Shown here piece by piece: positions 52,528-59,946 of a stretch of DNA of 59,946 nucleotides. A program made the position numbers and the translations under genes. Each line of letters starts with the position of its first letter. The first letter of the stretch is position 1. The notes under the pieces are model-generated. The model was not told where the DNA came from and made no database searches. It saw only the letters and a list, made by a program, of their open reading frames with translations. The stretch is from an uncultured Phascolarctobacterium sp. Its GTDB lineage: Bacteria; Bacillota; Negativicutes; Acidaminococcales; Acidaminococcaceae. The stretch covers positions 1 to 59,946 of the forward strand of contig CANQBR010000007.1 in assembly GCA_947589605.1 (NCBI GenBank). Reading direction: 5' to 3'.

Positions 52528-53829
52528 ATGGCAAGATGCATCGTGGTGGCGGACGACGTGACCGGCGCCAATGCCACCGGCGTACTTTTGAAGAAAAACG
52601 GTTTCGATACTCTTACCTTGCTGAACGCAGCTCTGGACAGGGCTGCTTCCATCGGCAAGTGCGACTGCCTCATCTATCCCACTGAGAGCCGCTCTGTCAG
52701 CCCGGCGGAAGCTTACGGACGGGTGCAGCAGGCTCTCGTTGCTCTCGCCGATCAAGGCGCTTATTTCTACGCCAAAAGGATCGACAGCACTTTGCGGGGC
52801 AACTTGGGCAGCGAGACCGATGCTTTTTTGGATACCTTAGGGCCCGAATACATAGCGGTGTGCGTGCCCTGCTTCCCCTCCTCCGGCCGGGCTATCGTGG
52901 GCAGCCACCTTTTGGTGAACGGCGTGCCTTTGCGCCGCACGGAAGCGGCCGCCGACCCTAAGTGCCCCATCACCACCACCGACGCCTTGGCTCTTTTTCG
53001 GGCGCAATCGAAATATAAAGTTCTTCCCATACATCTTGATCGAGTACACGACGGTGTCGAAGAACTGGCGAAGACTATCGCCGCCAAAAAACAAGAAGGC
53101 GCCCGCATCATTTTGGTGGACAGCATCAGCGAAGAAGATCTGCAGACTGTGGCCAAGGCAGTGGCCGCCTCCGGCATCAAGACCGTGAGCGTAGACCCGG
53201 GTCCCTTCACCGCTTATTTGGGGAAAGAGCTTTTGCCCGGCGATAAGCCGGAAGTGCCGGGAGGAAAGATCCTCTGCGCCATCGGCTCCGTGAACGGAGT
53301 GGCCGGGGCTCAAACTTTGCTGCTTTTGAAGGAGCGCCCCGTGACCGCCGTCTATTTGGACGCCGCCGCCGTGTTGGAGAGCCCCGAGCAGCGGACAGAA
53401 GAGCTGCGCCGGCTCACGGAAGAATTGATCGCCCGCCGGGAAGAAAACAACATACTGGCGGTGATCGGCAGCGGCATCGATCCCAAGAAGCGGATCTCTT
53501 TTGCACCCTACATGGAGAAATACGGTATGGATGCCGAGGGAGTGTCCGGCCTCATCAACGATGCTTTTGCCGAGGTGGCTCTGGCCGTGCTGGAGGCCTG
53601 CCCGGAGATCGGCGGCATTTATTCCACCGGCGGCGATATCACCGCAGCCATCCACAGCGCCGCAGGTACCGTCGGCCTTCGCTTGATGGACGAAGTGCTG
53701 CCTTTGGCCGGTTACGGCATCGCCATCGGCGGCAAATTGGCCGGCAAGGCCTTTATCAGCAAGGGCGGCATGGTGGGCAGCGAGAACGCCATGGTGACCT
53801 GCACCGATTATTTATTGGCTCATTTATAA
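52528..53829 (+). CDS. dtnK: Four-carbon acid sugar kinase (D-threonate/D-erythronate kinase, DtnK-like)
   Basis: 433 aa. The N-terminal CIVVADDVTGANATGVLLKKNG and the SRSVSPAEA and RIDSTLRGNLGSE blocks, plus C-terminal STGGDITAAI and GGMVGSENAM nucleotide-binding loops, identify the DUF1537 sugar-acid kinase family. It phosphorylates D-threonate (or D-erythronate, 3-oxo acids) at O4. It is paired with PdxA2 and a GntP permease, the known D-threonate pathway to dihydroxyacetone phosphate. ATG after GGGAGG. Confidence 0.9.
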   Translation: MARCIVVADDVTGANATGVLLKKNGFDTLTLLNAALDRAASIGKCDCLIYPTESRSVSPAEAYGRVQQALVALADQGAYFYAKRIDSTLRGNLGSETDAFLDTLGPEYIAVCVPCFPSSGRAIVGSHLLVNGVPLRRTEAAADPKCPITTTDALALFRAQSKYKVLPIHLDRVHDGVEELAKTIAAKKQEGARIILVDSISEEDLQTVAKAVAASGIKTVSVDPGPFTAYLGKELLPGDKPEVPGGKILCAIGSVNGVAGAQTLLLLKERPVTAVYLDAAAVLESPEQRTEELRRLTEELIARREENNILAVIGSGIDPKKRISFAPYMEKYGMDAEGVSGLINDAFAEVALAVLEACPEIGGIYSTGGDITAAIHSAAGTVGLRLMDEVLPLAGYGIAIGGKLAGKAFISKGGMVGSENAMVTCTDYLLAHL

Positions 53830-53862
53830 GAACACTTAAAAAATAAAAGGGAGTTGAAAAAT

Positions 53863-54864
53863 ATGAGACCTTTGATCGCCATCCCCATGGGTGATCCCGC
53901 CGGCATCGGGCCGGAGATCGTATTGAAAACGGTGGACGACGAAGAGATACAGCGCACGGCCCGCTGCATCGTCATCGGCAGCAAAAAAGTGATGGAGCAG
54001 GCTATGAAGTATCCCGGCAGCCCGAAGCTGGAGATCGTCACGGTGAAAGAGCCCAAAGAGGGCCGCTACGATGCCGGGGTGCTGAACCTGATCGATCTGG
54101 ACAACGTGGCTATGGAGCAGTTCAAAGTAGGCGAAGTGAGCGGCATGTGCGGCAAAGCGGCCTACGAATATATCGCCAAGAGCATCGAATTGGCCAACGC
54201 TCGGCTCGTCGATGCGGTGTCGACTACTCCCATCAATAAAGAATCATTGAAAAAAGGAAACATAAACTTCATCGGCCACACGGAGATCTTCGGCGCACTG
54301 ACCAATACCGCCGATCCGCTGACTCTGTTCGAAGTGAACAACCTGCGGGTGTTCTTCCTCACCCGCCACGTTTCACTGCGTAAAGCCTGCGATATGGTGA
54401 CCAAGGAGAGGATCATCGACTATGTGATCCGCTGCACCGAAGCGTTGAAAAAATTGGGCGTGACCGAAGGCACCATGGCGGTGGCCGGCCTCAATCCTCA
54501 CAGCGGCGAGCACGGTCTCTTCGGCGACGAAGAAGTGAAGGCGGTTTACCCGGCGGTGGAAGAACTGCAGCAGCGGGGCTATAAGGTGGTAGGGCCCATC
54601 GGAGCGGATTCCGTCTTCTCTCAGGCCCTGCACGGCAAATACAACAGCGTGCTGAGCCTCTATCATGATCAGGGGCACATCGCCACCAAAACGCTGGACT
54701 TCGAGCGCACCATCGCCATCACTGCGGGCATGCCCATCCTGCGGACTTCCGTGGATCACGGCACCGCCTTCGACATCGCAGGCAAAGGCATAGCCAGTGC
54801 CGTGAGCATGAAGGAAGCCGTGCGGCTGGCAGTGAAATATGCGCCCGCCTTTTTGCAGGCTTAA
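53863..54864 (+). CDS. pdxA2: 4-phospho-D-threonate 3-dehydrogenase PdxA2
   Basis: 333 aa. [18 protein letters not shown] at the N-terminus, [58 protein letters not shown] and [16 protein letters not shown] form the PdxA metal/NAD site. Context with dtnK makes it the PdxA2 type that oxidises and decarboxylates 4-phospho-D-threonate to dihydroxyacetone phosphate, rather than the vitamin B6 enzyme. ATG 53863 follows AAGGGAG. Confidence 0.92.
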   Translation: MRPLIAIPMGDPAGIGPEIVLKTVDDEEIQRTARCIVIGSKKVMEQAMKYPGSPKLEIVTVKEPKEGRYDAGVLNLIDLDNVAMEQFKVGEVSGMCGKAAYEYIAKSIELANARLVDAVSTTPINKESLKKGNINFIGHTEIFGALTNTADPLTLFEVNNLRVFFLTRHVSLRKACDMVTKERIIDYVIRCTEALKKLGVTEGTMAVAGLNPHSGEHGLFGDEEVKAVYPAVEELQQRGYKVVGPIGADSVFSQALHGKYNSVLSLYHDQGHIATKTLDFERTIAITAGMPILRTSVDHGTAFDIAGKGIASAVSMKEAVRLAVKYAPAFLQA

Positions 54865-54872
54865 GCTCCCCG

Positions 54873-54890
54873 GTTGACAGAGGTGTCAAC
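54873..54890. promoter_or_regulatory. Perfect short palindrome between pdxA2 and the permease gene
   Basis: GTTGACA, loop GAGG, TGTCAAC. It could be an operator or a small mRNA hairpin shaping the relative level of the permease; no T-run follows. Confidence 0.4.
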
Positions 54891-54928
54891 TAAAAATATT
54901 TATATCAAAACGAGAGGAGTTGTAAATT

Positions 54929-56290
54929 ATGGGTGGATCAAGCATGATAATCGCATTGCTGATAGGTATCATCGTCCTGATCTTCTTGATCCTGAAGACG
55001 AAGGTACACCCCTTCTTGGGCCTGATCATCGCCGCCGTCATCATCGGTCTGTTGGGCGGCATGGAGCCCGGTAAGATCCCCGGCTCCATCATCAGCGGTT
55101 TCGGCGGTACCTTGGGCAGCATCGGCATCATCATCGGCTTCGGCGTGATGATGGGGCAGATCTTCGATAAGACCGGCGCCGCAGAGAAGATGGCGCTGAC
55201 CTTTATCAAGCTGTTCGGCAAGAAAAACGAGCACTGGGCCATGGCCCTCACCGGCTTCATCGTGTCCATCCCCATTTTCTGCGATTCAGGCTTCGTAGTG
55301 GTCAGCCCCATCGCCAAGGCTATCTCCAAGAAGACCCGCCGCTCCATCGTGGCCATCGCCACTCCTTTGGCAGCCGGTCTGGTCATCACCCACTCCATAG
55401 TTCCTCCCACTCCCGGGCCTTTGGGCGTAGTCGGCACCTTCGGCGTGGATGTGGGCACCTTCATCCTGTTGAGCATCGCTTTCTCCATCCCCATGGCCAT
55501 CGTGGCTACTCTGTATACTCAGTGGTATGGCAATAAGCTCTATCAGATCCCTGCCGATAACGAAGAAGGCTGGGAGCGCCCCGAGAAGATGGAGATAATG
55601 GAGAGCGACAGCGAGCTCGCTCCCTCTCGGGAACTGCCTTCCGGTCTCAACAGCTTCCTGCCTCTCTTGGTGCCCATTGTTCTCATCCTTTTGAACAACA
55701 TCTTCGCCTTCCTGAAGATCACCGGCTCGGCCCGTACTGTTGTCAACTTCTTGGGCAACCCCATCATCGCCGTTGGCATCGGCCTGCTGCTGGCCCTCTT
55801 CGTACTGGGCCGGGGCTTGGACCGCAAGACCAGCCTTGCCGAGATGGATATCGGCATCAAGTCTGCCGGCATAATCATTTTCGTTACCGGCGGCGGCGGA
55901 GCTTTGGGGCAGATCCTGAAAGACAGCGGCACCGGCACCTATGTGGCTCAACTGTTGGTAGATTCCGCCATTCCTCTGGTGGTGCTGCCCCTCATCGTTT
56001 CCACCTTGGTGCGTTTCGTACAGGGCTCCGGCACTGTGGCTATGATCACCGCAGCCGGCATCACTGCTCCCATCCTGCAGGCGGCAGGGGCCAACATGAC
56101 TCTGGGCGCCTTGGCAGCCTGCGTCGGCTCCCTCTTCTTCGGCTACTTCAACGACAGCTACTTCTGGGTAGTTAACAACCTGATGGGCATCAAGGAGACA
56201 AAGGAGCAGATCCGCAACTGGTCCATCACTTCCACCATCGCCTGGGGCGTAGGCGTCATCGAGCTCTTGATCCTCAGCTTCATCCTGTAA
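54929..56290 (+). CDS. GntP-family permease, likely D-threonate/sugar-acid importer
   Basis: 453 aa with about 12-14 hydrophobic helices. PIFCDSGFVVVSPIAKAIS, ATPLAAGLVITHSIVPPTPGPL and RFVQGSGTVAMITAAGI, NDSYFWVVNNLMGI are GntP family blocks. These are proton-coupled importers for gluconate and related sugar acids; operon context points to D-threonate or D-erythronate. ATG follows GAGAGGAG. Confidence 0.9.
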   Translation: MGGSSMIIALLIGIIVLIFLILKTKVHPFLGLIIAAVIIGLLGGMEPGKIPGSIISGFGGTLGSIGIIIGFGVMMGQIFDKTGAAEKMALTFIKLFGKKNEHWAMALTGFIVSIPIFCDSGFVVVSPIAKAISKKTRRSIVAIATPLAAGLVITHSIVPPTPGPLGVVGTFGVDVGTFILLSIAFSIPMAIVATLYTQWYGNKLYQIPADNEEGWERPEKMEIMESDSELAPSRELPSGLNSFLPLLVPIVLILLNNIFAFLKITGSARTVVNFLGNPIIAVGIGLLLALFVLGRGLDRKTSLAEMDIGIKSAGIIIFVTGGGGALGQILKDSGTGTYVAQLLVDSAIPLVVLPLIVSTLVRFVQGSGTVAMITAAGITAPILQAAGANMTLGALAACVGSLFFGYFNDSYFWVVNNLMGIKETKEQIRNWSITSTIAWGVGVIELLILSFIL

Positions 56291-56329
56291 GAAAAGGCTC
56301 GGACGATTTTATAAAGTCCTTTTCGACGG

Positions 56330-56363
56330 GCGGTGCAGTCTTAAAGACTGCGCCGCTCTTTTG
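56330..56363 (+). terminator. Intrinsic terminator of the D-threonate operon
   Basis: GCGGTGCAGTCTT pairs with AAGACTGCGCCGC, followed by TCTTTTG. Confidence 0.85.
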
Positions 56364-56940
56364 CATGTAAACAAGTTTGATAATCGAAGATCTTTTAGAT
56401 GACAACGTAAAACTGCCCGGTGATCGCTCAACGGACGGCCGCTCAGTGCGTATCGCCGCTCAATAGGTGGGCGCTCATCTTGCGGGCTCGACGAATTTTT
56501 TATGGACGGATGTGTCTTTGATGCTCAACGAAATATTTTTTCAAACGCAGATAGGGTCAGAGCTCGTTGAAAGCTTTCTTTCAAAAAAACGCATACATAC
56601 TTTGAACTCGACGAATCTTTTCTTGAAGGTGCTGATGTCGGGCGCTTTTATTTTTTTCGAACGAAAAATTTTTCGGCCTCTTGTCAAAAGTCGAAAAGTC
56701 AAATATAATAAGGGCAGAAAGAAAAGCTCCGGCCAACTAGCCGTATGATGAATCATAAAAAGGATAAAAATAATTATCTACACATGTTTTTCCTTAGTAT
56801 CTGCAGACGATAGGGGCTTTTTAGGTAGCTTCCGGACAAAAAGGAAAAGCATTTGACTTAGCAGATCAACATGGTAGTTTAGTTTTTTAGGCGCACACTA
56901 TCAATGGTCGATGTGAAAATTTGAGGAATTTATAAAATTC
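56364..56940. other. Non-coding stretch with decayed GC-rich repeats
   Basis: Fragments such as CGCTCAACGGACGG and GCTCGACGAATTTTTT resemble those in 45.2-45.5 kb. A 93-codon open frame at 56467-56748 has no ribosome site or family similarity and is not supported. Confidence 0.5.
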
Positions 56941-56970
56941 TTGCTCCCAAAAGGATACTTATGCTATAAT
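56941..56970 (+). promoter_or_regulatory. Promoter of the SLH porin gene
   Basis: TTGCTC (56941-56946), 18-nt spacer, TATAAT (56965-56970), with a long (~230 nt) leader before the ATG. Confidence 0.6.
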
Positions 56971-57209
56971 ATCTCCAATAGTATAGAATAGGAGGGAAGT
57001 GTCGGAATAAGTTTGGTATATCCAGCCCTAAAATCTTTATTTACAGCCCTGATTATTAGCATTGGTGTTAGTTGAATACTTAGGCTTTTTGACAGTTTTA
57101 AAATTCGAGCGCTGTCGGGCGATATGTTGAGAAGATGGGGATGCTCATATGGGGACCGAGAGCTTCGAGGGATGATACAGGTAATTATGTGCCTGAGGAG
57201 AAGTGCAAA

Positions 57210-58445
57210 ATGAAAAAGTCTTTTATCTTCGCTATGGCTATGGCTCTGGGAATCACTGTCAGTGCGCATGCCGCTAATCCCTTCAGTGATGTGCCTGTCC
57301 GCCATTGGGCTTATGGTAGCATCAAGAAATTGGTGGCAGCCGGTGTTATCGAAGGTTACGGTGACGGAACTTTTGGTGGCAAAAAGTTGATAACTCGTTA
57401 TGAGATGGCTCAGATGGTGGCTCGCGCCATGGCTAACGGAGCTAATGTGGATAAGCTGGCTGCAGAATTTGCCGATGAGTTGGACGCGTTGGGCGTGCGT
57501 GTTGCCAATATAGAGAAGAATGCCGATGCCGTAAAAATCACCGGCCTAGCTCGTTTTCATTATAACAGCTTCCACGGCCATCATACAAACGGCAAGCGCA
57601 CTGCTTCTTGGAGTCGTCTCCGTTCCCGTTTATTCTTCAAAGGTCAAGTGAACGACGATTGGACTTACACCGGTATGATCGATAATGAGCAAGATCTGGC
57701 TCATTCTTACACCGGCGATGAGGATACATGGTTCGAACGCGCCTATGTGAACGGTAGGCTCGGTGGGCTCGACGTTGAGGCCGGCCGAAATCAGCAGCAT
57801 TGGTTTGGCACGCATGGTCAGGTATACGGCGATCGTGCTGATTTCATCAAATTTTCATACGGCAAGGATATCAAACTGATCGGCATGTACGGCAAACTTG
57901 CAAACCCTCGTATGAGTGGCATTGATCCTAGGGGAGAAGAATTTTGGCGGGCCTACATACGGGCCAAGATCGGTGCGGCTTATGCTTCCCTTTCCTATGT
58001 TGATGTAAAGAATCAAAGAACAGCTGCTATGGAAAATGGTTGCCATGACAACAGCATTCTTGGTGCCGTTGTTTGGGTGCCAGTTGTGAAGCATTTGACA
58101 TTTGAAGGAGTGTGGTTAAAGGCTAGCGAGGACGATCGGGATGGGCACGATCAGGGTATAATTGGAATGTTGAAATATAAGGGCGCTAAAGCTAATAGAC
58201 CCGGAAGTTGGGGTGCATTTGCAAGATATTACAACATGGCCGGCAGCACTATCATCGTAAACGGGGAAGATAATAGCTTTGAGAACAGATTCTTGAGAAA
58301 TGGCTTCTCAGGCTACGCTGTTGGCGCCGAGTATACTGTTGCCAAAAATATAATGGCTTTTATTGATTGGACGGAATTAGAGGGAAAGAAGAACGGCGAT
58401 GAAGATGGTGGTTCTCTGTGGACCCATTTGACGTTCTTTTTCTAA
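57210..58445 (+). CDS. SLH-domain outer-membrane porin (OmpM-like)
   Basis: 411 aa. Signal peptide (MKKSFIFAMAMALGITVSAHA), then one SLH domain (NPFSDVPVRHWAYGSIKKLVAAGVIEGYGDGTFGGKKLITRYEMAQMVARAMAN), a short coiled coil, and a beta-barrel ending LWTHLTFFF with terminal Phe. This design, SLH on polyamine-modified peptidoglycan and a barrel in the outer membrane, is the hallmark of Negativicutes OmpM proteins and tethers the outer membrane. The polyamine importer elsewhere in the window fits this. ATG 57210 follows GAGGAGAAG. Confidence 0.93.
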   Translation: MKKSFIFAMAMALGITVSAHAANPFSDVPVRHWAYGSIKKLVAAGVIEGYGDGTFGGKKLITRYEMAQMVARAMANGANVDKLAAEFADELDALGVRVANIEKNADAVKITGLARFHYNSFHGHHTNGKRTASWSRLRSRLFFKGQVNDDWTYTGMIDNEQDLAHSYTGDEDTWFERAYVNGRLGGLDVEAGRNQQHWFGTHGQVYGDRADFIKFSYGKDIKLIGMYGKLANPRMSGIDPRGEEFWRAYIRAKIGAAYASLSYVDVKNQRTAAMENGCHDNSILGAVVWVPVVKHLTFEGVWLKASEDDRDGHDQGIIGMLKYKGAKANRPGSWGAFARYYNMAGSTIIVNGEDNSFENRFLRNGFSGYAVGAEYTVAKNIMAFIDWTELEGKKNGDEDGGSLWTHLTFFF

Positions 58446-58490
58446 AGATTTATTACCTTAACTTCGATTGCAAAACAATAGACTTTACAG

Positions 58491-58552
58491 GGGGACGCAC
58501 AAGCGTCCCTCTTGCATTGTATAAAGAAAACCACGCCATGGTGGCGTGGTTC
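58491..58552 (+). terminator. Two hairpins after the porin gene
   Basis: GGGACGC / GCGTCCC (about 58492-58508) then TCTTGC; and AACCACGCC (58529-58537) / GGCGTGGTT (58543-58551), the same stem as at 29436. Confidence 0.7.
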
Positions 58553-58580
58553 CAAAGAGCTTAAGCGGTGAAAAAATAAT

Positions 58581-59225
58581 CCTAATGTGCTAAACTGTTT
58601 GCAAGCCTGCCAGCATACTACAATAAAGCACATTAGGAGGTTAGTATTATGTCGATACAACACAATAAAGTCACAAACAGTTTAGCACATACCAAGTGGA
58701 ATTGTAAGTACCATGTTGTGTTTGCACCAAAATGTCGTAAGAAGATATTTTTGAGGATAAGCGAGCTGATATAAGGGATATTTTACGAACGTTGTGCCAG
58801 AGGAAGGGAGTGGAAATATTAGAAGGGGAAATTTGTTCGGATCATGTGCATCTACCGATCAGTATTCCACCTAAAATCAGCATATCAGGATTTATGGGAT
58901 ACCTGAAAGGGAAGAGTAGTCTGATGATATTTCAAAAATATGGCAACATGAAGTTTGCATATAGGAATCGAGAATTTTGGTGCCGAGGATACTATTTAGA
59001 TACAGTAGGAAAAAACACGAAAGCAATAAAGGAATACATCGCCAATCAATTAAAAATAGATAAGGAGAGTGATCAATTAGCACTATTTGATCCCAGAGAC
59101 CCGTTTACGGGTAGCCGTTAAACAATGCGTGGCTGGCAGGCCGATAAAAAGCACACGTGTGCGTAGCCAGTAGTATTAGGGCTATGCCCGAAAAAGAAAA
59201 ACCCCCGGCTACGCCGGGGGATATT
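58581..59225 (+). mobile_element. IS200/IS605-type insertion sequence, decayed
   Basis: The left part has the stem CCTAATGTGCT (58581-58591) / AGCACATTAGG (58628-58638) that covers the AGGAGG of tnpA, a known IS200 translation-silencing feature. The right end carries the hairpin CCCCCGGC / GCCGGGGG (about 59203-59221). Exact ends are uncertain. Confidence 0.75.
58649..59121 (+). pseudogene. tnpA: Frameshifted IS200-type transposase (TnpA)
   Basis: Frame 1 from ATG 58649 reads MSIQHNKVTNSLAHTKWNCKYHVVFAPKCRKKIFL and then stops. The family continues in another frame (RADIRDILRTLCQRKGVEILEGEICSDHVHL ... FWCRGYYLDTVGKNTKAIKEYI), so a single-base change near 58750-58757 breaks the gene. The HUH motif (HVH) and the catalytic Tyr region are still readable. 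Inactive as it stands unless recoded. Confidence 0.85.
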
Positions 59226-59230
59226 TTTCC

Positions 59231-59455
59231 AGCGAACATTGGAACAAGATCAGGGCCAATAATACTATAGAACGCTTGAACAGAGGGATCAGACGGCGTA
59301 CGAGGGTAGTCGGCTGTTTCACGGATGACAACTCCGCACTGATGTTAGTTTGCGCAAGGTTGCGTCATGTTGCCGGAACATGATGGGGCAATGCAAAGTA
59401 TATGAACATGAAGCACTTGGATAACTATGAGGAAGGTATTGAAGTAATCAAGTGA
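59231..59455 (+). pseudogene. IS256-family transposase C-terminal fragment
   Basis: Translation from 59231 gives SEHWNKIRANNTIERLNRGIRRRTRVVGCFTDDNSALMLVCARLRHVAGT, an in-frame TGA, then WGNAKYMNMKHLD, typical of the C-terminus of IS256-type transposases. It is truncated on the left at the IS200 edge and has an internal stop. Confidence 0.85.
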
Positions 59456-59905
59456 TATATTCTGCCGGAGAATGGGAATGAAACATTTGCGCATTGACAA
59501 TACCTCTCAATGCCGCTGCGATGAAGACTTGTTCTCTCGCAAAGATAAAGCCATTGTAGATGCTCTTGGGGAGCACGGACCGTCAAGACTTTCTTTGAAA
59601 ATGCAGAAGTTTGTTCGGCTATTCGAATTGCGTTCCAGTAGACCTAAGGAACTTCAAAAAGGCAGGTCATCGTATTAGGAGAATTCCGCGGATGTTTAAT
59701 TATCAAGGATCGGTTATTGAGTGGCTGAGCTGTAATTGCAATTTGTAGAAATAAAGTTTATTGATATTTAGCACTGAAGTAGTGAGCGACAAACAAGATG
59801 CAGAGCCGTCTTATTGAAGTGAAAAGTTAATGTGAAAATCTATTATACTATTGTAATCACTATGACAAACAGTTAGTGTATAATTTTCGTTGGCAAACTC
59901 AATAA
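59456..59905. other. AT-rich stretch with no recognised gene
   Basis: A 68-codon open frame (59472-59678) has no convincing ribosome site and no recognised relative. A TATAAT-like box occurs near 59878. Confidence 0.45.
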
Positions 59906-59932
59906 AATAAAGGGAAGGGTTTTCCCCTTCCC
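59906..59932 (-). terminator. Intrinsic terminator of a leftward gene beyond the right edge
   Basis: GGGAAGGG pairs with CCCTTCCC; on the minus strand it is followed by TTTATTTTATT. Confidence 0.65.
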
Positions 59933-59946
59933 TAATCATGCAAAAT

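Overview
The window reads as a diderm Firmicute (class Negativicutes, perhaps Acidaminococcaceae; the family is inference). Firmicute-style traits (CIRCE/HrcA heat-shock operon, infC-rpmI-rplT with a structured leader, strong GGAGG ribosome sites) sit beside a complete outer-membrane set: three OmpH/Skp-like proteins, LpxD, LpxL, LpxC-FabZ, LpxA, LpxI, LpxB, MsbA, a TonB receptor and an SLH-domain porin.

Layout. 1-7 kb: end of sfsA, a PheC-like binding protein, the infC-rpmI-rplT operon, and a leftward potABCD polyamine transporter. 7.6-10 kb: a partial type IV pilus/competence cluster (prepilin peptidase, PilM/PilN- or GspL-like, PilO-like). 10.4-15.4 kb: malic enzyme, two-subunit fumarase, MetQ lipoprotein, HemW. 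15.7-20.6 kb: hrcA-grpE-dnaK-dnaJ under CIRCE. 20.8-29.5 kb: a type III-A CRISPR locus (cas10/csm1, csm2, csm3, csm4, array, csm6, cas6) with no cas1/cas2 and no recognisable csm5. 29.6-37.3 kb: three ompH genes and the lipid A genes. 37.3-47.6 kb: a roughly 10-kb accessory island inserted between lpxI and lpxB. 47.6-50.6 kb: lpxB-msbA. 50.8-52 kb: a DUF4143 ATPase. 52.5-56.3 kb: a D-threonate-type catabolic operon (kinase, PdxA2, GntP permease). 57-60 kb: an SLH porin, a frameshifted IS200-type element and an IS256-type fragment.

Two regions stand out. (1) The CRISPR locus has a Cas10 that keeps GGDD (cyclic oligoadenylate synthesis) but has lost its HD-nuclease histidines, and csm5 is missing. 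Its array contains a 395-bp 'spacer' that carries the end of one gene, a whole 96-aa membrane-protein gene and the ribosome site plus start codon of a third, apparently one contiguous piece of foreign DNA between two CRISPR repeats. (2) In the lpx island, a cobalamin riboswitch preceded by seven 16-nt tandem repeats controls a single 1700-residue ORF that joins a complete autotransporter (passenger plus beta-barrel) to a complete TonB-dependent receptor (plug plus barrel). Downstream lies a propeller-like protein with no visible signal peptide. The same island holds a ~275-bp direct repeat flanking a Bro-N gene and a candidate small RNA made of three ~37-nt repeats with its own promoter and terminator.

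All functional calls rest on reading the translations and motifs; no database search was possible.
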